A stretch of 64,000 nt of DNA from Ananas comosus (lineage: Eukaryota; Streptophyta; Magnoliopsida; Poales; Bromeliaceae): the NCBI RefSeq assembly GCF_001540865.1, contig NC_033638.1:4740465-4804464 (forward strand), given 5' to 3'. This document shows positions 33,530 through 44,763 of this stretch, one piece after another (the first letter of the stretch is position 1; every line of letters begins with the position of its first letter). A program made the position numbers and the translations under genes. The notes beneath the pieces were generated by a model. It saw only the letters and a program-made list of their open reading frames with translations, was not told where the DNA came from and did not search any database.

Positions 33530-35165
33530 GCTAAATGAGTAAGAAATGTAACTAAATTTTTTAGCAACACTTAACTTTTAGTGTTGCCTATGCCCGTGTT
33601 GTTGAATCTTTTAGCAACATATGGAGAGAGTGTTGCTAATGCTGAAGAATTAACAATAATTAACAAATGTTGCTAAATGAAAATTTTAAAAAGGCAATTA
33701 TTAAATGGTGGTGCATATTGTTTAATTAATTCTTGTATTAATTTAGCTATTATTTTTTGAATTAAATAAATTTTTTTTATTAATTATAAATTTTGATGTT
33801 CATTAAATTAAAATATTATTAATTTTGATTAATTTTTTTAATTATAGTTAATAATAATCAAATATTACTAAACAATCACATATAATAGTATTTTGAACTA
33901 TTGGTAAAAATATTCATTATATTAACATTAATTAGTTATTAGTGTCTGCCGCGAACGAACCGGCCCCGCCGTAGGTTGTTTCTAAGGCGAGTGGTTATTC
34001 ATGGTAGAGATAAAATTTGTTTATGTTTTATTTTGAAATCAGGATTATACGTTCATGGCTTCCAACAGACTCAAGAATCTGTTGTTAATTACCCCACACT
34101 TTCGGTGTTAAGGAACCCTCGATTAAGAGACCAAATATAAATGCTGATAATAAAAGAGACAAAACAGGCAAATAAAATTTTATTGATATGATTTGCCGTT
34201 TACATGGCTTAAGCAGGGGCATACCCCCACTGTACATAAATTGAATCCTAAGTATATGTATTAGGATTCAGTTGGATTTGAGATTGACTAGGTCCTAAGT
34301 ATATGTATTAAAACCCAGTCAATATTAGACTCTGTGTATTAGAGCCTAATTGGCTCTAAGTATATGTCTTAGAGTCCGATTATGTCCACCTTGGTTATAT
34401 GTTCCAAGATAGAGATGTGACCAGACCTCANAAAGAAAAAGCATCAAATTAAAATAATACCAATGTAATAACCACAAATATAATATCTAAAAGTAAAATG
34501 TAAAAAAAAAATTGATGAAAGTTAAGAAATAAAAAACCTCATAGCATACCATATAATACAAAAAATTAATGTAACGAAGAATCAAAATGTTGAAGGGCAA
34601 TCCTATTCTAGTCATACTAAACCTTATTAGTTAAGGAAAAAAAGAAAAGAAAATTTCAAATCTATGATTTTGATTAGAAGTTAATATGAAATTACTTTAC
34701 CTTACAAGAAAGGAATACTTACTTATCTTTAGAAACAAAAGTGATGATCCGATACTAATTTTTTCCTCCAATCTTACAAAATAAAAAAATTGGCGAGAAA
34801 GACTTCATGGAATTAAGGAATAGAAGAGAAAACCACGAGAGTAAAAAATCTTTTGAAGTTTAAAGTGAAGAAACAAAGAAAAGGGAGAGAGATGGAAGAA
34901 AAAATCACTAAAAGGAGAGAGATGAAATTTTAAAAATTTGGAGGGCTTTTCAAAATTTGGAAAACTCATTGTCATTTATCACCAAAAATACTGTTAAACA
35001 TTGCAACATTTAATACTTAGTGTTGGTGTTATTTGTATTTAGCAATATTTGTATCTAAATATTGGTAAATAAATACATTTAGCAACGTGAATAAATAAAT
35101 GTTGCTAAATTTTATAATTTGTGTCACTTAGTTAAATGTTGCTAGTTAAATGTTGCTAAAAGTTA
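33530..35165. repeat. Region bounded by TTTAGCAAC subterminal-type repeats
   Basis: TTTAGCAACA or its inverse TGTTGCTAAA occurs repeatedly at both ends (33560-33680 and 35000-35165). Clustered short motifs at both ends are typical of non-autonomous DNA transposons, but I could not find a clean terminal inverted repeat or target duplication. The middle (34225-34400) has several copies of CTAAGTATATGT and one undetermined base at 34431. No gene is visible. Confidence 0.5.
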
Positions 35166-35352
35166 AACTTTTGCCACATGAAATATCTCCTTTTTTGTAT
35201 CAAAGTTCAGTTTTGTTGGTTTTTCTCTCACTTGATTTATATGCAAGCTTCATTTTATTGCTCGAAAATGCACGACAGTTCCTCTCATGGCCTATATTAC
35301 TGTTAGACCTCAAAAGTGACATATTTCATTGAAAAAAACTATCTAATTACAG

Positions 35353-35960
35353 AGTGGTCCCCCAACTTTACCGAGAAGTTTCGTCCTCGAAACTTAATTA
35401 CAAATCTTACGTAGACAAAAGTGGGTACCGCTCTTGCATTATAGAGCTCCCAAGTGGCTTCACGCTCCTTGTGACTCTTCTAATGAAACTTCAAATATGG
35501 AATAGTCTAGTTAAGCAATCATTTTTCCTTGCATGCCAAAATCTACTTCTGAGCTTCATGAAAGCTCAAACCCTTCTGAAACTGAATCGACATATGGTTG
35601 ATCATGTAGGAAGTATCCAATATATACTTTTGAAGCATGGAGATGTGGAAAATACTATATATGAACATGGGCGAGACTCAAAGTAGGTCTTGATCTATAA
35701 GCCATCAGACCAATACACTCTAGGATCTCAAACAATCCAATAAAACGCAAGCTTAACTTGCTTCGCAATCCTAACCATTTGATTCCCTTCGTAAGCAACT
35801 TTGAGCATCACATTATACATTGATGCTGGTCCGCATTGCTTTTCTGCTCGCTCTGTGTAGTCAAGATCGCTGCCTCGTGATGTGAATCTTGACCTCCATG
35901 TCCTCTACCAAGTCTGGCTCAATCACCTAGCATTCGTTGATGTCGATCCAACAGATCGAG
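35353..35960 (-). pseudogene. Decayed Tekay-type pol 3' end (integrase C-terminus/chromodomain)
   Basis: Plus-strand sequence such as AGCTCCCAAGTGGCTTC at 35447 and the segments near 35630-35760 follow, in order and orientation, the chromodomain and integrase tail of the intact element at 20980-21300. A CCCCCAACTTTACC near 35360 may correspond to its polypurine side. The sequence preceding 35353 ends ATTACA, like the LTR end at 20887. No frame remains open. Confidence 0.6.
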
Positions 35961-35975
35961 AACCAATATCTATGC

Positions 35976-36323
35976 CTATAGGGGATGGGCAGAGGAGCTC
36001 CAACAAGATAGACTAGAAGAAATAGTGTAAAGAAAAGTATCTATAGAGTAATATTCAGTATCTTTAATAGAACAGGGATCGAGAATGAAACGGTTACCAG
36101 TTGGGACCGGAATGAGAATGTAGGGGCCGAATCCCTCTTTATTTCCCTCGACCGAACCAAAGGCTTTGATGTGTTCGGGGTTGCAGGCCGTTACATTCAG
36201 CTTAAGTGAAAGAGTATTTTTGGCGAATGAATAGGTGATTTTCAATAGATGTTCCATAACGGAGGCGATCTTCGATAATTTTTTATGAAGGGTTTTATGA
36301 CAAAGATGATTTTTGGTGTACAT
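35976..36323 (-). CDS. Unrecognised 115-residue frame with plausible promoter
   Basis: I do not recognise the protein. It begins MYTKNHLCHKTLHKKLSK, is Lys/Ser-rich, has no membrane segment or signal peptide, and ends SSSLSCWSSSAHPL. On the minus strand a TATA-like TATTTAAAGG lies near 36420, followed by a pyrimidine-rich leader of about 80 bases before the ATG. That is a better promoter arrangement than random frames here show. The frame stops 15 bases from the Tekay remnant. It could be a truncated host gene or part of an unclassified repeat. Confidence 0.3.
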   Translation of the reverse strand: MYTKNHLCHKTLHKKLSKIASVMEHLLKITYSFAKNTLSLKLNVTACNPEHIKAFGSVEGNKEGFGPYILIPVPTGNRFILDPCSIKDTEYYSIDTFLYTISSSLSCWSSSAHPL

Positions 36324-36940
36324 CTCTGATGGAGACTAGAGATCAGAGACTTTTGGGGCCTAAGTAGAGAGATAAATTGTAGGAGAAAATGACTGAAGTG
36401 AATAGCCCACGACCTTTAAATACTTTGACAGGGTCAATAGTAGGATGCCGCGTGTCATGACATGGAAGTTGAAGCGACAGCTGTGCTTGTGAGGCGTTAT
36501 TTCATGAATCATTGGCCGAAACTTAAAGCTTAACCTTATTTACAGCCAATGAGAAGGACAATTGTTGACATCAAGTTTTGTTTGTTGAACCTAAAGAGTG
36601 GAGAATGATCTTGTTTGTTCATAGCATAACAGAAGATGATTACGAATCAAAAGTGTAGAGCTTCAACTATTGGATAAAGTGGAACAATCTCAATCGTATG
36701 CTATATGGCAGGTGATATCCGTTAGGATTTGGTTAGATTTGTAGTTGAATCGTAGTTGGATAAATATTAATATTTAAATCTATTGGAGATAATTAACATT
36801 TAAATATTAATTAGAATATAAATCTAACTAGATTAGGATAAATATTTAAATCTATTGGAGATAAATCAATTAAAATTTAAATATTTATTGGAGTAGGAAT
36901 CCTAAATATATTAGGATTGGGGTACGTTTTGTTGGAGCTT

Positions 36941-36948
36941 TATAAATA
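36941..36948 (+). promoter_or_regulatory. TATA box in left copia LTR
   Basis: TATAAATA within GGAGCTTTATAAATAGCTC. The identical context occurs in the right LTR at 38397-38404. Confidence 0.7.
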
Positions 36949-37229
36949 GCTCTTGATGGGATGCTTTTGGAGAGTGTATGGTGAGAAATCCCTTGGGTAG
37001 TGTCGTACCAGGAGAGAGAAACCTATATGCTTTGAGTGCACCTAGTGCACGGGTGCACGTAGATAGTTGTCTTCTTTGTGGATTTATAGAAGACGAGAGA
37101 AGGGTAGAAGAGATTCAGAAAGAGGGCTCGGGTTGTAACTACTCTATTCAGAAAAGGAGTCAGGTGTAATATTCTCTTATTTAATGAATCTTATTTTACT
37201 CGCATATTTTCGGATTTGGTTTTTTCTCT

Positions 37230-37610
37230 TTTTATCTTCGCTACCAGCGACATATGAGCATCTGGTGACCACGTTGCTTTATGGCAAGGAGACCATAAGT
37301 GTGGAGTCAGTCACGGCGGCATTTCTCTCGAACGATGACTCAGGAGTCTGGCACGCAAAGTCGGGATATTACTTTGGTAGTGAAAGCGAAGAATGAGGCG
37401 GCAATATCAGCGATCGAAGATCAACAGAAGAAGTCGCTATCCGAGCTGGAGTGCTTCTACTGTCATAGGAAAGGACATATAAAGCGCAACTGTCAAAAGC
37501 TTCAGAATGATCTGAAGGAGTTAAAGCGACAAAAGGAGAAAACTGTCGTGAACCAAGATGAGACGATATCAACGAAGGGGCAGGCGGCAGAATCGGAGAT
37601 GATCGATTCT
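37230..37610 (+). pseudogene. copia gag fragment with zinc knuckle
   Basis: The residues LPATYEHLVTTLLYGKETIS match the C-terminal part of copia gag. About 40 codons later, in another frame, is a CX2CX4HX4C zinc knuckle (CFYCHRKGHIKRNC). One frameshift near 37330-37380 separates them. The N-terminal half of gag is missing because the left LTR is joined directly to this point. Confidence 0.8.
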
Positions 37611-37639
37611 GATGTGCTGTATGCGGCGACCGAAGGTGC

Positions 37640-38128
37640 TAAAATTTGGATGACGCGTGGGTGCTCGATTCGGCATGTTCCTTTCACGTATGCTCGGAGA
37701 AGGAGTCTTTTGCTACCTATAAGGTAAATAAGGATGGAAAGGCTCTGATGGGGAACGGGACGGCGTGCAAAGTTTTGGGAGTCGACACAGTGAAGAACCG
37801 AATGCACGATAGGGTCGTGAGGACGCTGACAGGTGTGCGACATGTTCATGGCTTGAAGCGAAATTTGATCTCGTTAGGGGTATTGGACTCGAAAGGTTGC
37901 GATTTTTCAGCTTCAGGTAGAGCTATGAGAGTCCGAAAGCGAGATCGGATCATGTGCGAGGCAAACAAGCATGAGAACTTATACGTTCTGAACGGAAGGA
38001 CAGTCAGAACGGGAGCGAAGGCGATTTGGGTTCTAAAAGTTTGCGGATGTGCAGTCGCTCGAGGCCGAGCGGCGAATGCGGTGACATCGAGCGGAGGAGA
38101 CAAGCTCAAGATGGAGTTTGTATGGTGA
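37640..38128 (+). pseudogene. copia protease region, active site altered
   Basis: The residues WVLDSACSFHVC correspond to the copia protease active site, normally Asp-Ser-Gly; here the Gly is Ala. It is followed by VRTLTGVRHVHGLKRNLISLG, the GAG-pre-integrase start. The frame differs from the zinc-knuckle frame and stops at 38126-38128 before any integrase. Confidence 0.75.
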
Positions 38129-38174
38129 GCTCGATGCAGCGGTTGAAGACTACAAATCCAACTAAGGTGGAGAA

Positions 38175-38769
38175 TATTAGGATTTGGTTAGTTTGTGGTT
38201 AAATCCTACTTGGATAAGAATTAATATTTAAATTTATTGGAGATAAATTAAGATTTAAATATTAATTAGAGTATGAATCTAACTAGATTATGATAAATAT
38301 TTAAATTTATTAGAAATAAATCAATTAAGATTTAAATATTTATTGGAGTAGGGATCCTAAATATATTAGGATTGGGGTACGTTTTTGGTGGAGCTTTATA
38401 AATAGCTCTTGATGGAATGTTTTTGGAGAGTGCACGACTGAGAAATCCTTTCGGTAGTGTCGTACCGGGAGAGAGAAACCTATATGCTTTGAGTGCACCG
38501 AGTGCACGGGTGCACGTAGAGAGTTGTTTTCTTTGTGGGTTTATAGAAGCGAGAGAAAGGTATGAGAGATTCAGAAAGAGGGCTCGGTTTGTAACTACTC
38601 TATGCAGAAGAGGAATCAGGTATAATATTCTCTTATTTAATCAATCTTATTTTACCCGCATATTTTCGGATTTGGTTTTTTCTCTATTTTATGATTGTAT
38701 CAGCTTTTGCTGAGAAGACGAGTTTATAATAAAAACTCGATTTGACACTTCCATTGCGGAATCCTAATA
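38175..38769 (+). repeat. Right copia LTR
   Basis: It starts TATTAGGATTTGG and ends AATCCTAATA, an inverted pair, with the outermost TG and CA probably mutated. A TATA box lies at 38397-38404. Length is 595 bp. Confidence 0.65.
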
Positions 38770-39394
38770 ATCAGTACCGGATCAACAGCAGCTGGTATCG
38801 AAGCGGGTTGCGGATTCACAAAATTCGATACTGACGTGAGTACCGAAATTCCAACATCCATTTCCTTAATATCGGGATTCTGCTGAGAATTCTGCAGAGT
38901 TTGAGTGTGGAGGTTATAACTAGCCCTATGTAGAAGAGAAAAGTATCCTTTTTCCATACAATTGAACTCTTGAGAATAACTTGGAGCCGCAGTAAATCAG
39001 TAAAATAGTATCTAGTAGCTAGTGGTGGAGCTAAGGGCTGGGCCCAGGTGGGCACGTGCCCACCAGTAATTTGCTTTCCTACTTTTTTTTCTTGATAAAA
39101 TTTAGAACATGCACTATGTGAACGCATAAAAAATTGCATCTCTCCTTTTTTTTATCTTAGAAAATATAAAAATTTAATTATAAAATAGATATTTATTTGT
39201 TCATATATTTAAATATTTATAATTTATAATTTTTTAATTAGAGTGTTATTACTCGATAAAATTTATTTATTTGGTTATTTGTTATACTATTTTTATCTTT
39301 CTGATTATAGAATAGTTTGGCAGTAGCAATAGTTCAGTAGCCTTTTGTAGTAGTACTTTCAGGCAAGGATTCAAGTGCCGGCCGTGCCACACCG
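38770..39394. other. Copia-internal-like sequence, then AT-rich DNA
   Basis: The first about 60 bases resemble the primer-site side of a copia internal region (GCTGGTATCGAAGCGGG near 38791). A perfect 18-bp palindrome GGTGGGCACGTGCCCACC lies at 39047-39064. From 39120 to 39330 the sequence is AT-rich with no gene. Confidence 0.4.
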
Positions 39395-41844
39395 TGTCGG
39401 TGCTGCACGTACCGTGCCACCAAGAAAGGGGCACAGTATAGCGGGGAGGACCCCCCTTCCCCCCCCCCCGTGTAAGATCCTTGGTGTTTGGCGGTTGAGG
39501 CTTGACGACAGTTCTGGAGAGTGTCGGGACAAGTCTGAGTCACGTTGGCATGAAACAGACGCAAAACGAACTCTGTGCGACGCGAGAGCAGCATTTAGCA
39601 AGAAAATCTGTAAATAGCAGTTTCCTACTTGCTGTACCGGTACAGACATCACGGTGTACCGGTACACTGCTCAGGGCTTCACGCAGCTTGCTCTCGGGTT
39701 GGCCACTGTACCGGTACACGGGCCCGTGTACCGGTACGCCAAGGTAGGTAGGAGGACTTTTTGGTCTTTTTCCACCTCGTTCGTATTACCCTTTCTCTCT
39801 TACTGTATTTAGGCTTGTGTAGAGCTGAGAGAGTGAGTTTTCCATGTCCTTATTCTCCTCTCTCTCTAGCTTGGACCGTGGGCAAGGAGGAGCTCGGGTG
39901 GAGTTCGAGTGTCGTCGACGTCGCGCCGCGGTGCCATTCGAGTGTGTCTTCATCGTCGTGGTGCTGCGAAGAGGCTGGGTGAGCGTGGTTTTTCGCCGTC
40001 TTCGACGTTGCGCCGATTCTAGAGGGGTTTTCGAGGTGAGTGATCCATAGACATCGCTTCAACTACTTTAAGCTCAAGGATGTTGTTTTTGCAGATTTCC
40101 TGCATCGACCGTTGGCGTTTCGGCTCGTGTACGACGTAGGAGCGTCAGATTGCAGTGAGACTTGGTTCGTTGGATTCAGGACTTCGAGAGGAATCCACGA
40201 AGCCCAAGATTGCAGGATTTGGTGAAGGTTAGCTTGGTCGAACCTTATTTTACCCTGCTGTTGTTATACATGGACAGAATTGATGGATTTCGATTGTAGA
40301 GCTTGGAGTTAGCTCGATTTCTAGACTTGGAGGACTTCGGTCGATCCAGCAGGTTATTCCACAGCTGAGGGAGTTCTTTGCTGCCAGGGATTAGCAATTA
40401 AAGTGGGTTTATCATCGGTTTTGCTCCTAAGTATATGTATAGTAAACTTGTATAGTTTCGACTTCGGAATATCCTGTTGTAGCTCAAATTCATCGGTTGG
40501 TTTATTGTATGAAAGCTGAATTGAGAGCATGAATAGTAATTAGTTGAATATACATGTTGGACTTGAAATTTGACTTAGAAGAAAACTAGCGATTCGACCT
40601 GTCATATGATTCTACTACCTGATTTAGCTCTAGGAGCCGTGGTTTGATTGTATCACTGTTGTTTCAGCGCGGTGGATATCCGGGGTAGTTTAGAATGCAT
40701 TTACGCTCGGACGGGATGCCGAGCTTGGGTAATATTTAACTGTAGGTTCTACACTGTCTTTTCTGCTCCCTCCTTAAGCTTTTGTGCTTTGTATTCCCGC
40801 TGTTAGTGCGCAATTGATACTCAGATAGCTTCTGAAGCTGTTGTGCTTCGTATCCCCGCATGCGCATTTGATACTCAGATAGCTTCGGGAGTTGTCGCGG
40901 ATAGTATCCACACTGTTGTGTGCTTTTGATACACTGAAAACTTAGGAGCTGTAGTAGAACTGTATCACCGCAGTTTGTTGGTGCTGGATACCCGAAATAG
41001 TGTAGAATATAGTTACGCTCGGGCGGAGACGCAGAACTTATTTTTACAGCAGTGTCTAGGCTGCTTCAGACTGTCGGGTGCCGTCAGGATTGACGGTGGA
41101 CCAGATTGCGGGTTTTGCATCAGCTTGTGCCGAGGGCACGTGAGTCTTGATTGTTAGACCAGTTGAACCCTATTTAATTGATTATAGCCTGTAAGAGCCT
41201 GATTGAGCTCAGTAGAGATACGCTTGCATACTCGGTTGGGTAGCGCCCACGAGTGCCACTCCGAAGTCGGGCTTTGTGCGTTTGCGTTGTATAGTGTCCT
41301 GGTTGGACTTGCTCTCCACGGACTTGTTAGTGTGGAGGTAGCATTTAGGATTCGACAGGCGGGACGGGTGCGTTCACAGTCCCTGGGACGGGTGTTTTCA
41401 CAGTCCCTATGGATTTGGGTCTGAGGCTGCATTACTCGACAGATAGTAGTATTGGATCATGTTAGGATAGTGGCATATAGCTGTAGATTTGTTCTAGCTT
41501 CCTTTTCTATCACTGAGCTTAGATCTGTAGACTTAGTGGGCCGACCGATGATATTGAGGGCGGCACCCACTGAGGACTACTTGTTTTACAGTAGTTCTCG
41601 TGCCCTGTTTTTATCCCGTTTTTGTAGAGCTATCGTCTTCGGCTGCTGCTGTTGTATCTTGGATTTGGCGTATGTATATGGAACTCGGTTTGTTTTTATT
41701 ACTGGTTCTTCTAGCAGCTCTATACTACTGTTTGTAGTATTGTATGATTTACAGGTACAGCTATGCTTCGTATACAGGAAAAAAATTTTTGTATACGACG
41801 GATTTGTCGGCGTGCTCGGGGAACGTGTAATCCGGGGCGTGACA
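39395..41844 (+). mobile_element. gypsy LTR, probably solo; left end 39395 or 39471
   Basis: The right end GGGGCGTGACA is at 41844 and is followed by CACCG. If the left end is TGTCGGTGC at 39395, it is preceded by CACCG, a perfect duplication. If it is TGTAAGATCC at 39471, closer to the family start, the preceding CCCCG differs by one base. Four GTACCGGTAC palindromes occur at 39636-39740. Small frames inside are not genes. Confidence 0.65.
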
Positions 41845-42658
41845 CACCGTACCGCGGTATGTGGGGTCGTGCCGCACGAGACAGAGCGGCACGACGATGC
41901 GTGTCGCGGCACAGTGTCGTGCCGGCACTGTGCATTTTTTTTTTATGTTTTGTTTTATTTTTGGGGTAGCCGAAGTATTCTGGATACCCTACAACCCCCA
42001 AAATATATTGCAAATCGAAAATCTAGGCAAGTCAAAAGAATTATAATTTAATTTTTTTGTTTATCAATATAGGGCAAATTTTTAATTTACATATCCAATC
42101 CCTCCGCTTCCATCATAGGCATCCATCTTTTCTTCACAAATTATTTTATCAAAATTTGTCGCAAAGTGAAACTTTTACCAAATTGGGGAAACAAAATCGA
42201 ACTCAATAAACAAATTTTAAGGCACATCAAATATAAAATTTTATTTTTGCGTTATAAAATTGAAAATACTGATAAAATTAAAAGTTAAATTAAATTAATT
42301 GATACTTAAATTATTTAATTTATTTGAAAAATTATTTTTTTGTATTTTATAAAAGAAAGACAGTAATATAGTCAAAAGAAAAAAGAAAAAAAAAAGATGT
42401 CTTTACATTTTAAAAATTTTAATCTGCAAAATTTCTATTTTGCATCAGATATAGTTGTACTTTATATTTAAAAAAGTTTACAACTATGTTAATTAATGAG
42501 TATAGTAAGCTATACATAGCAAATATTCATAATTATTTTATTAAATCTTTCAAAATAATATTATAAGAGTTTATTGAAATAAAAAAAATAAAATAAGTCC
42601 ATGCCAAAGCGTACCAGTAGGAGGTCATGCGTATCCATTGGCACGCAAGCGTACCATG
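41845..42658. other. GC-rich inverted segment, then AT-rich DNA
   Basis: The first about 95 bases are GC-rich (GTACCGCGGTATG, CGGCACGACGATGCGTGTCG) and partly inverted relative to 39370-39420. From 41930 to 42640 the sequence is AT-rich, with no gene or clear element. Confidence 0.4.
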
Positions 42659-44763
42659 TGTCACGCCCCACAATCGCCTATTTGGCCGACTTGGGTACGC
42701 CGAACAGACACCGAACGGGCAGAGTTTTTCCTGTCCGCCCAAGGCTCAACAATGATCATGTACATCTAGTTGCCCAGGAATAACATCACCAATATACATG
42801 ATACCACGCTAGTAATCATACAAGCGAGCAAGAGAGAAAATCTAACTATTACATTTGACATTCAACCATTTTTACAAGTTTCCACCAATGAACATAAGTT
42901 GTTTTACTACTTGCATCCAAAATGATACATAAGGTTTACGACTCCTCATAATACATGAATATCTCTAGCAACCTCACCAAAATACATAAATCTCTCAAAA
43001 GGAAACTCCCAAAATGGTGCCTAACTCTAATGCATATAGGTGGTCGCTAGCTAATTAGGGCGCTATGTCCTTATCGCGGTCCTCAACCTGTCCACCTAAA
43101 CTCAGCCCTGCAACAAAGTGGGATGAGAACTAATAAATAGCTCCCAGTGAGTTCGGCTACCAACGCCGCCGATTTTTTCACTAGGTCTAAGCAGGCAAAA
43201 GTAGAAGGGTTAGCCAATTAATAATATTCCTATCATGCTACTATGCCTTTACAATATGAACAATAAGCAAGTAAGGTAAATAATAGTAGCAACTACTATG
43301 CTCATGATGCATGACATTTACCTTTGTTTTCATAACCCAATCAATCCGGCTTACCCGAAGGTTAAGCCTCGACTCACAACCAAATCCCTACTAATCGTGA
43401 GAAGCAACCATACACTCACCCGGGACCGTCTGCGGGACAGCTACGTTAGTCCCTACTGTGAAGTACTTCGAAGACCACGCTTGGGTGGAGTGACCACCGC
43501 CAAGCAAAACAGACGAATGTGAGTATAATCCAATCCTCTAAACCGAGGATACCCTACCAACTAGTGGTAATCAAATCCGGGAACACCAATCCCAATACTT
43601 ATAACTTGAGTAGTCACATTGTTTCTAGCCAAATGTCACAAGACTACAATGTCTCTAACTAATGCCACAATGTTACCTTTGTCTCTAGCTAATGCCACAA
43701 GGTTACATTTGTTTCTAGCTAATGCCACAATGTTATGTTTACATTTCATGTCAAGGTCGCTTCTAATGCCCCAATGTTCAAGTCCTTATTCATGTCAATA
43801 TAGAGTTTCTTTGTTTTCGACCCAATTCTCATACTCTTAGCCACTATGAATCATATCATGCTTCCACATATACCATAAGAGAATGCAAGAATTGAAAATA
43901 ACAAGCATCTACTCTACAATGCATGTATAGTATATATGAACAAATGCATGGCAATGAAGGAACTTAGACATAAAGAGAAATCCGGATGTTCCGGATAGCA
44001 CCCCCCAGCTCTAAATGATGTTGAGGTGCTTGGATTCTAATTTCGTGATTTGTGGACATCGCCTCGGCCTTCCAGGTGGAAACGAAGCAAAAACGGTCCT
44101 TTTCTTCGATTACCCGTCACCCGAGTCGTAGGAACTTCGATTTGAGTTGCCCACAACATTAACTTTACTTTCAATTAGGTTTACAAAGGGTCAATTTAAC
44201 AATAAACCCTAATTCCACAAAAATCCTAATTTCAACCCTAGAGTTCAATGTCAAAAGCACCATGGTTCCAACAGGGGATTCTAGGGTTATATAGGTCTCT
44301 AATCTTGCAAGAGACTCAAAACAAAGAGATTTAGGGCATAAAACCAAGCCCTAGCAAGGATCTTGCAAGAAACCTCACCTTACCCAACTAGCTATCCAAG
44401 CTCCACATTGTAGGAGAGCTCTAGATCTTCCAAACTCCAAGAATCTCCTTTAATGTCCTCCAAATCTCCTCCAAATCACCTTGGGGGAGAGCTCCTAGAG
44501 ACAGAGAGGAAGAAAAATGGTGTTGGAGGTGTTCTCTTGGCTGTGAACAAGAGATGAGGAATGGGGTTTTTTTATAAGCCTCCACAATTGCAAAATAGCC
44601 CTCCAACTCCCTATATTTGCAGCAGCCTACAAACTGCTGTCGTAGTGCAGTGTACCGGTGACACGGGCTGGTGTCACCGGTACGCCATTCAGCAACAGCC
44701 AAACCCGAGAGCTGCTGTTCTCGGGTTGCAGCAGGGTAACCTAATGCCGCGAAGCAGCGGCAG
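42659..44763 (-). mobile_element. Truncated gypsy LTR
   Basis: It starts TGTCACGCCCC on the plus strand and continues with the family signature (CCGAACGGGCAGAG, GTCCGCCCAAGGCTCA). A minisatellite of AATGCCACAATGTT-like units lies at 43610-43780, and ACCGGT motifs near 44653 and 44683. The expected last 150-200 bases are missing: at about 44763 the sequence switches to gag of the Tat element. Confidence 0.75.

Larger units (their letters stand above)
36720..38769 (+). mobile_element. Internally deleted copia element with two LTRs
   Basis: LTR-like sequence at 36720 to about 37230 recurs at 38175-38769. Both contain a GGAGCTTTATAAATAGCTC promoter, GAGTGCACNNAGTGCACGGG and TATGCTTTGAGTGCAC. Between them are gag and protease fragments only; integrase, RT and RNase H are missing. 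A polypurine tract AAGGTGGAGAA (38164-38174) abuts the right LTR. The left LTR is cut short and joined directly to gag, and the right one is followed by a TGGTATC-AAGCGGG primer-site-like sequence. Confidence 0.75.

Noticed and set aside
36555..36600. ACAATTGTTGACATC near 36560 resembling the Tat LTR start at 54671
   Set aside because: Similarity is about 12 bases only and nothing downstream matches the Tat LTR.
41452..42051. 199-codon plus-strand frame near the end of the gypsy LTR
   Set aside because: It crosses the LTR right end at 41844 and runs into unrelated DNA, so it cannot be a conserved gene; Phe/Ser/Cys-rich without motifs.
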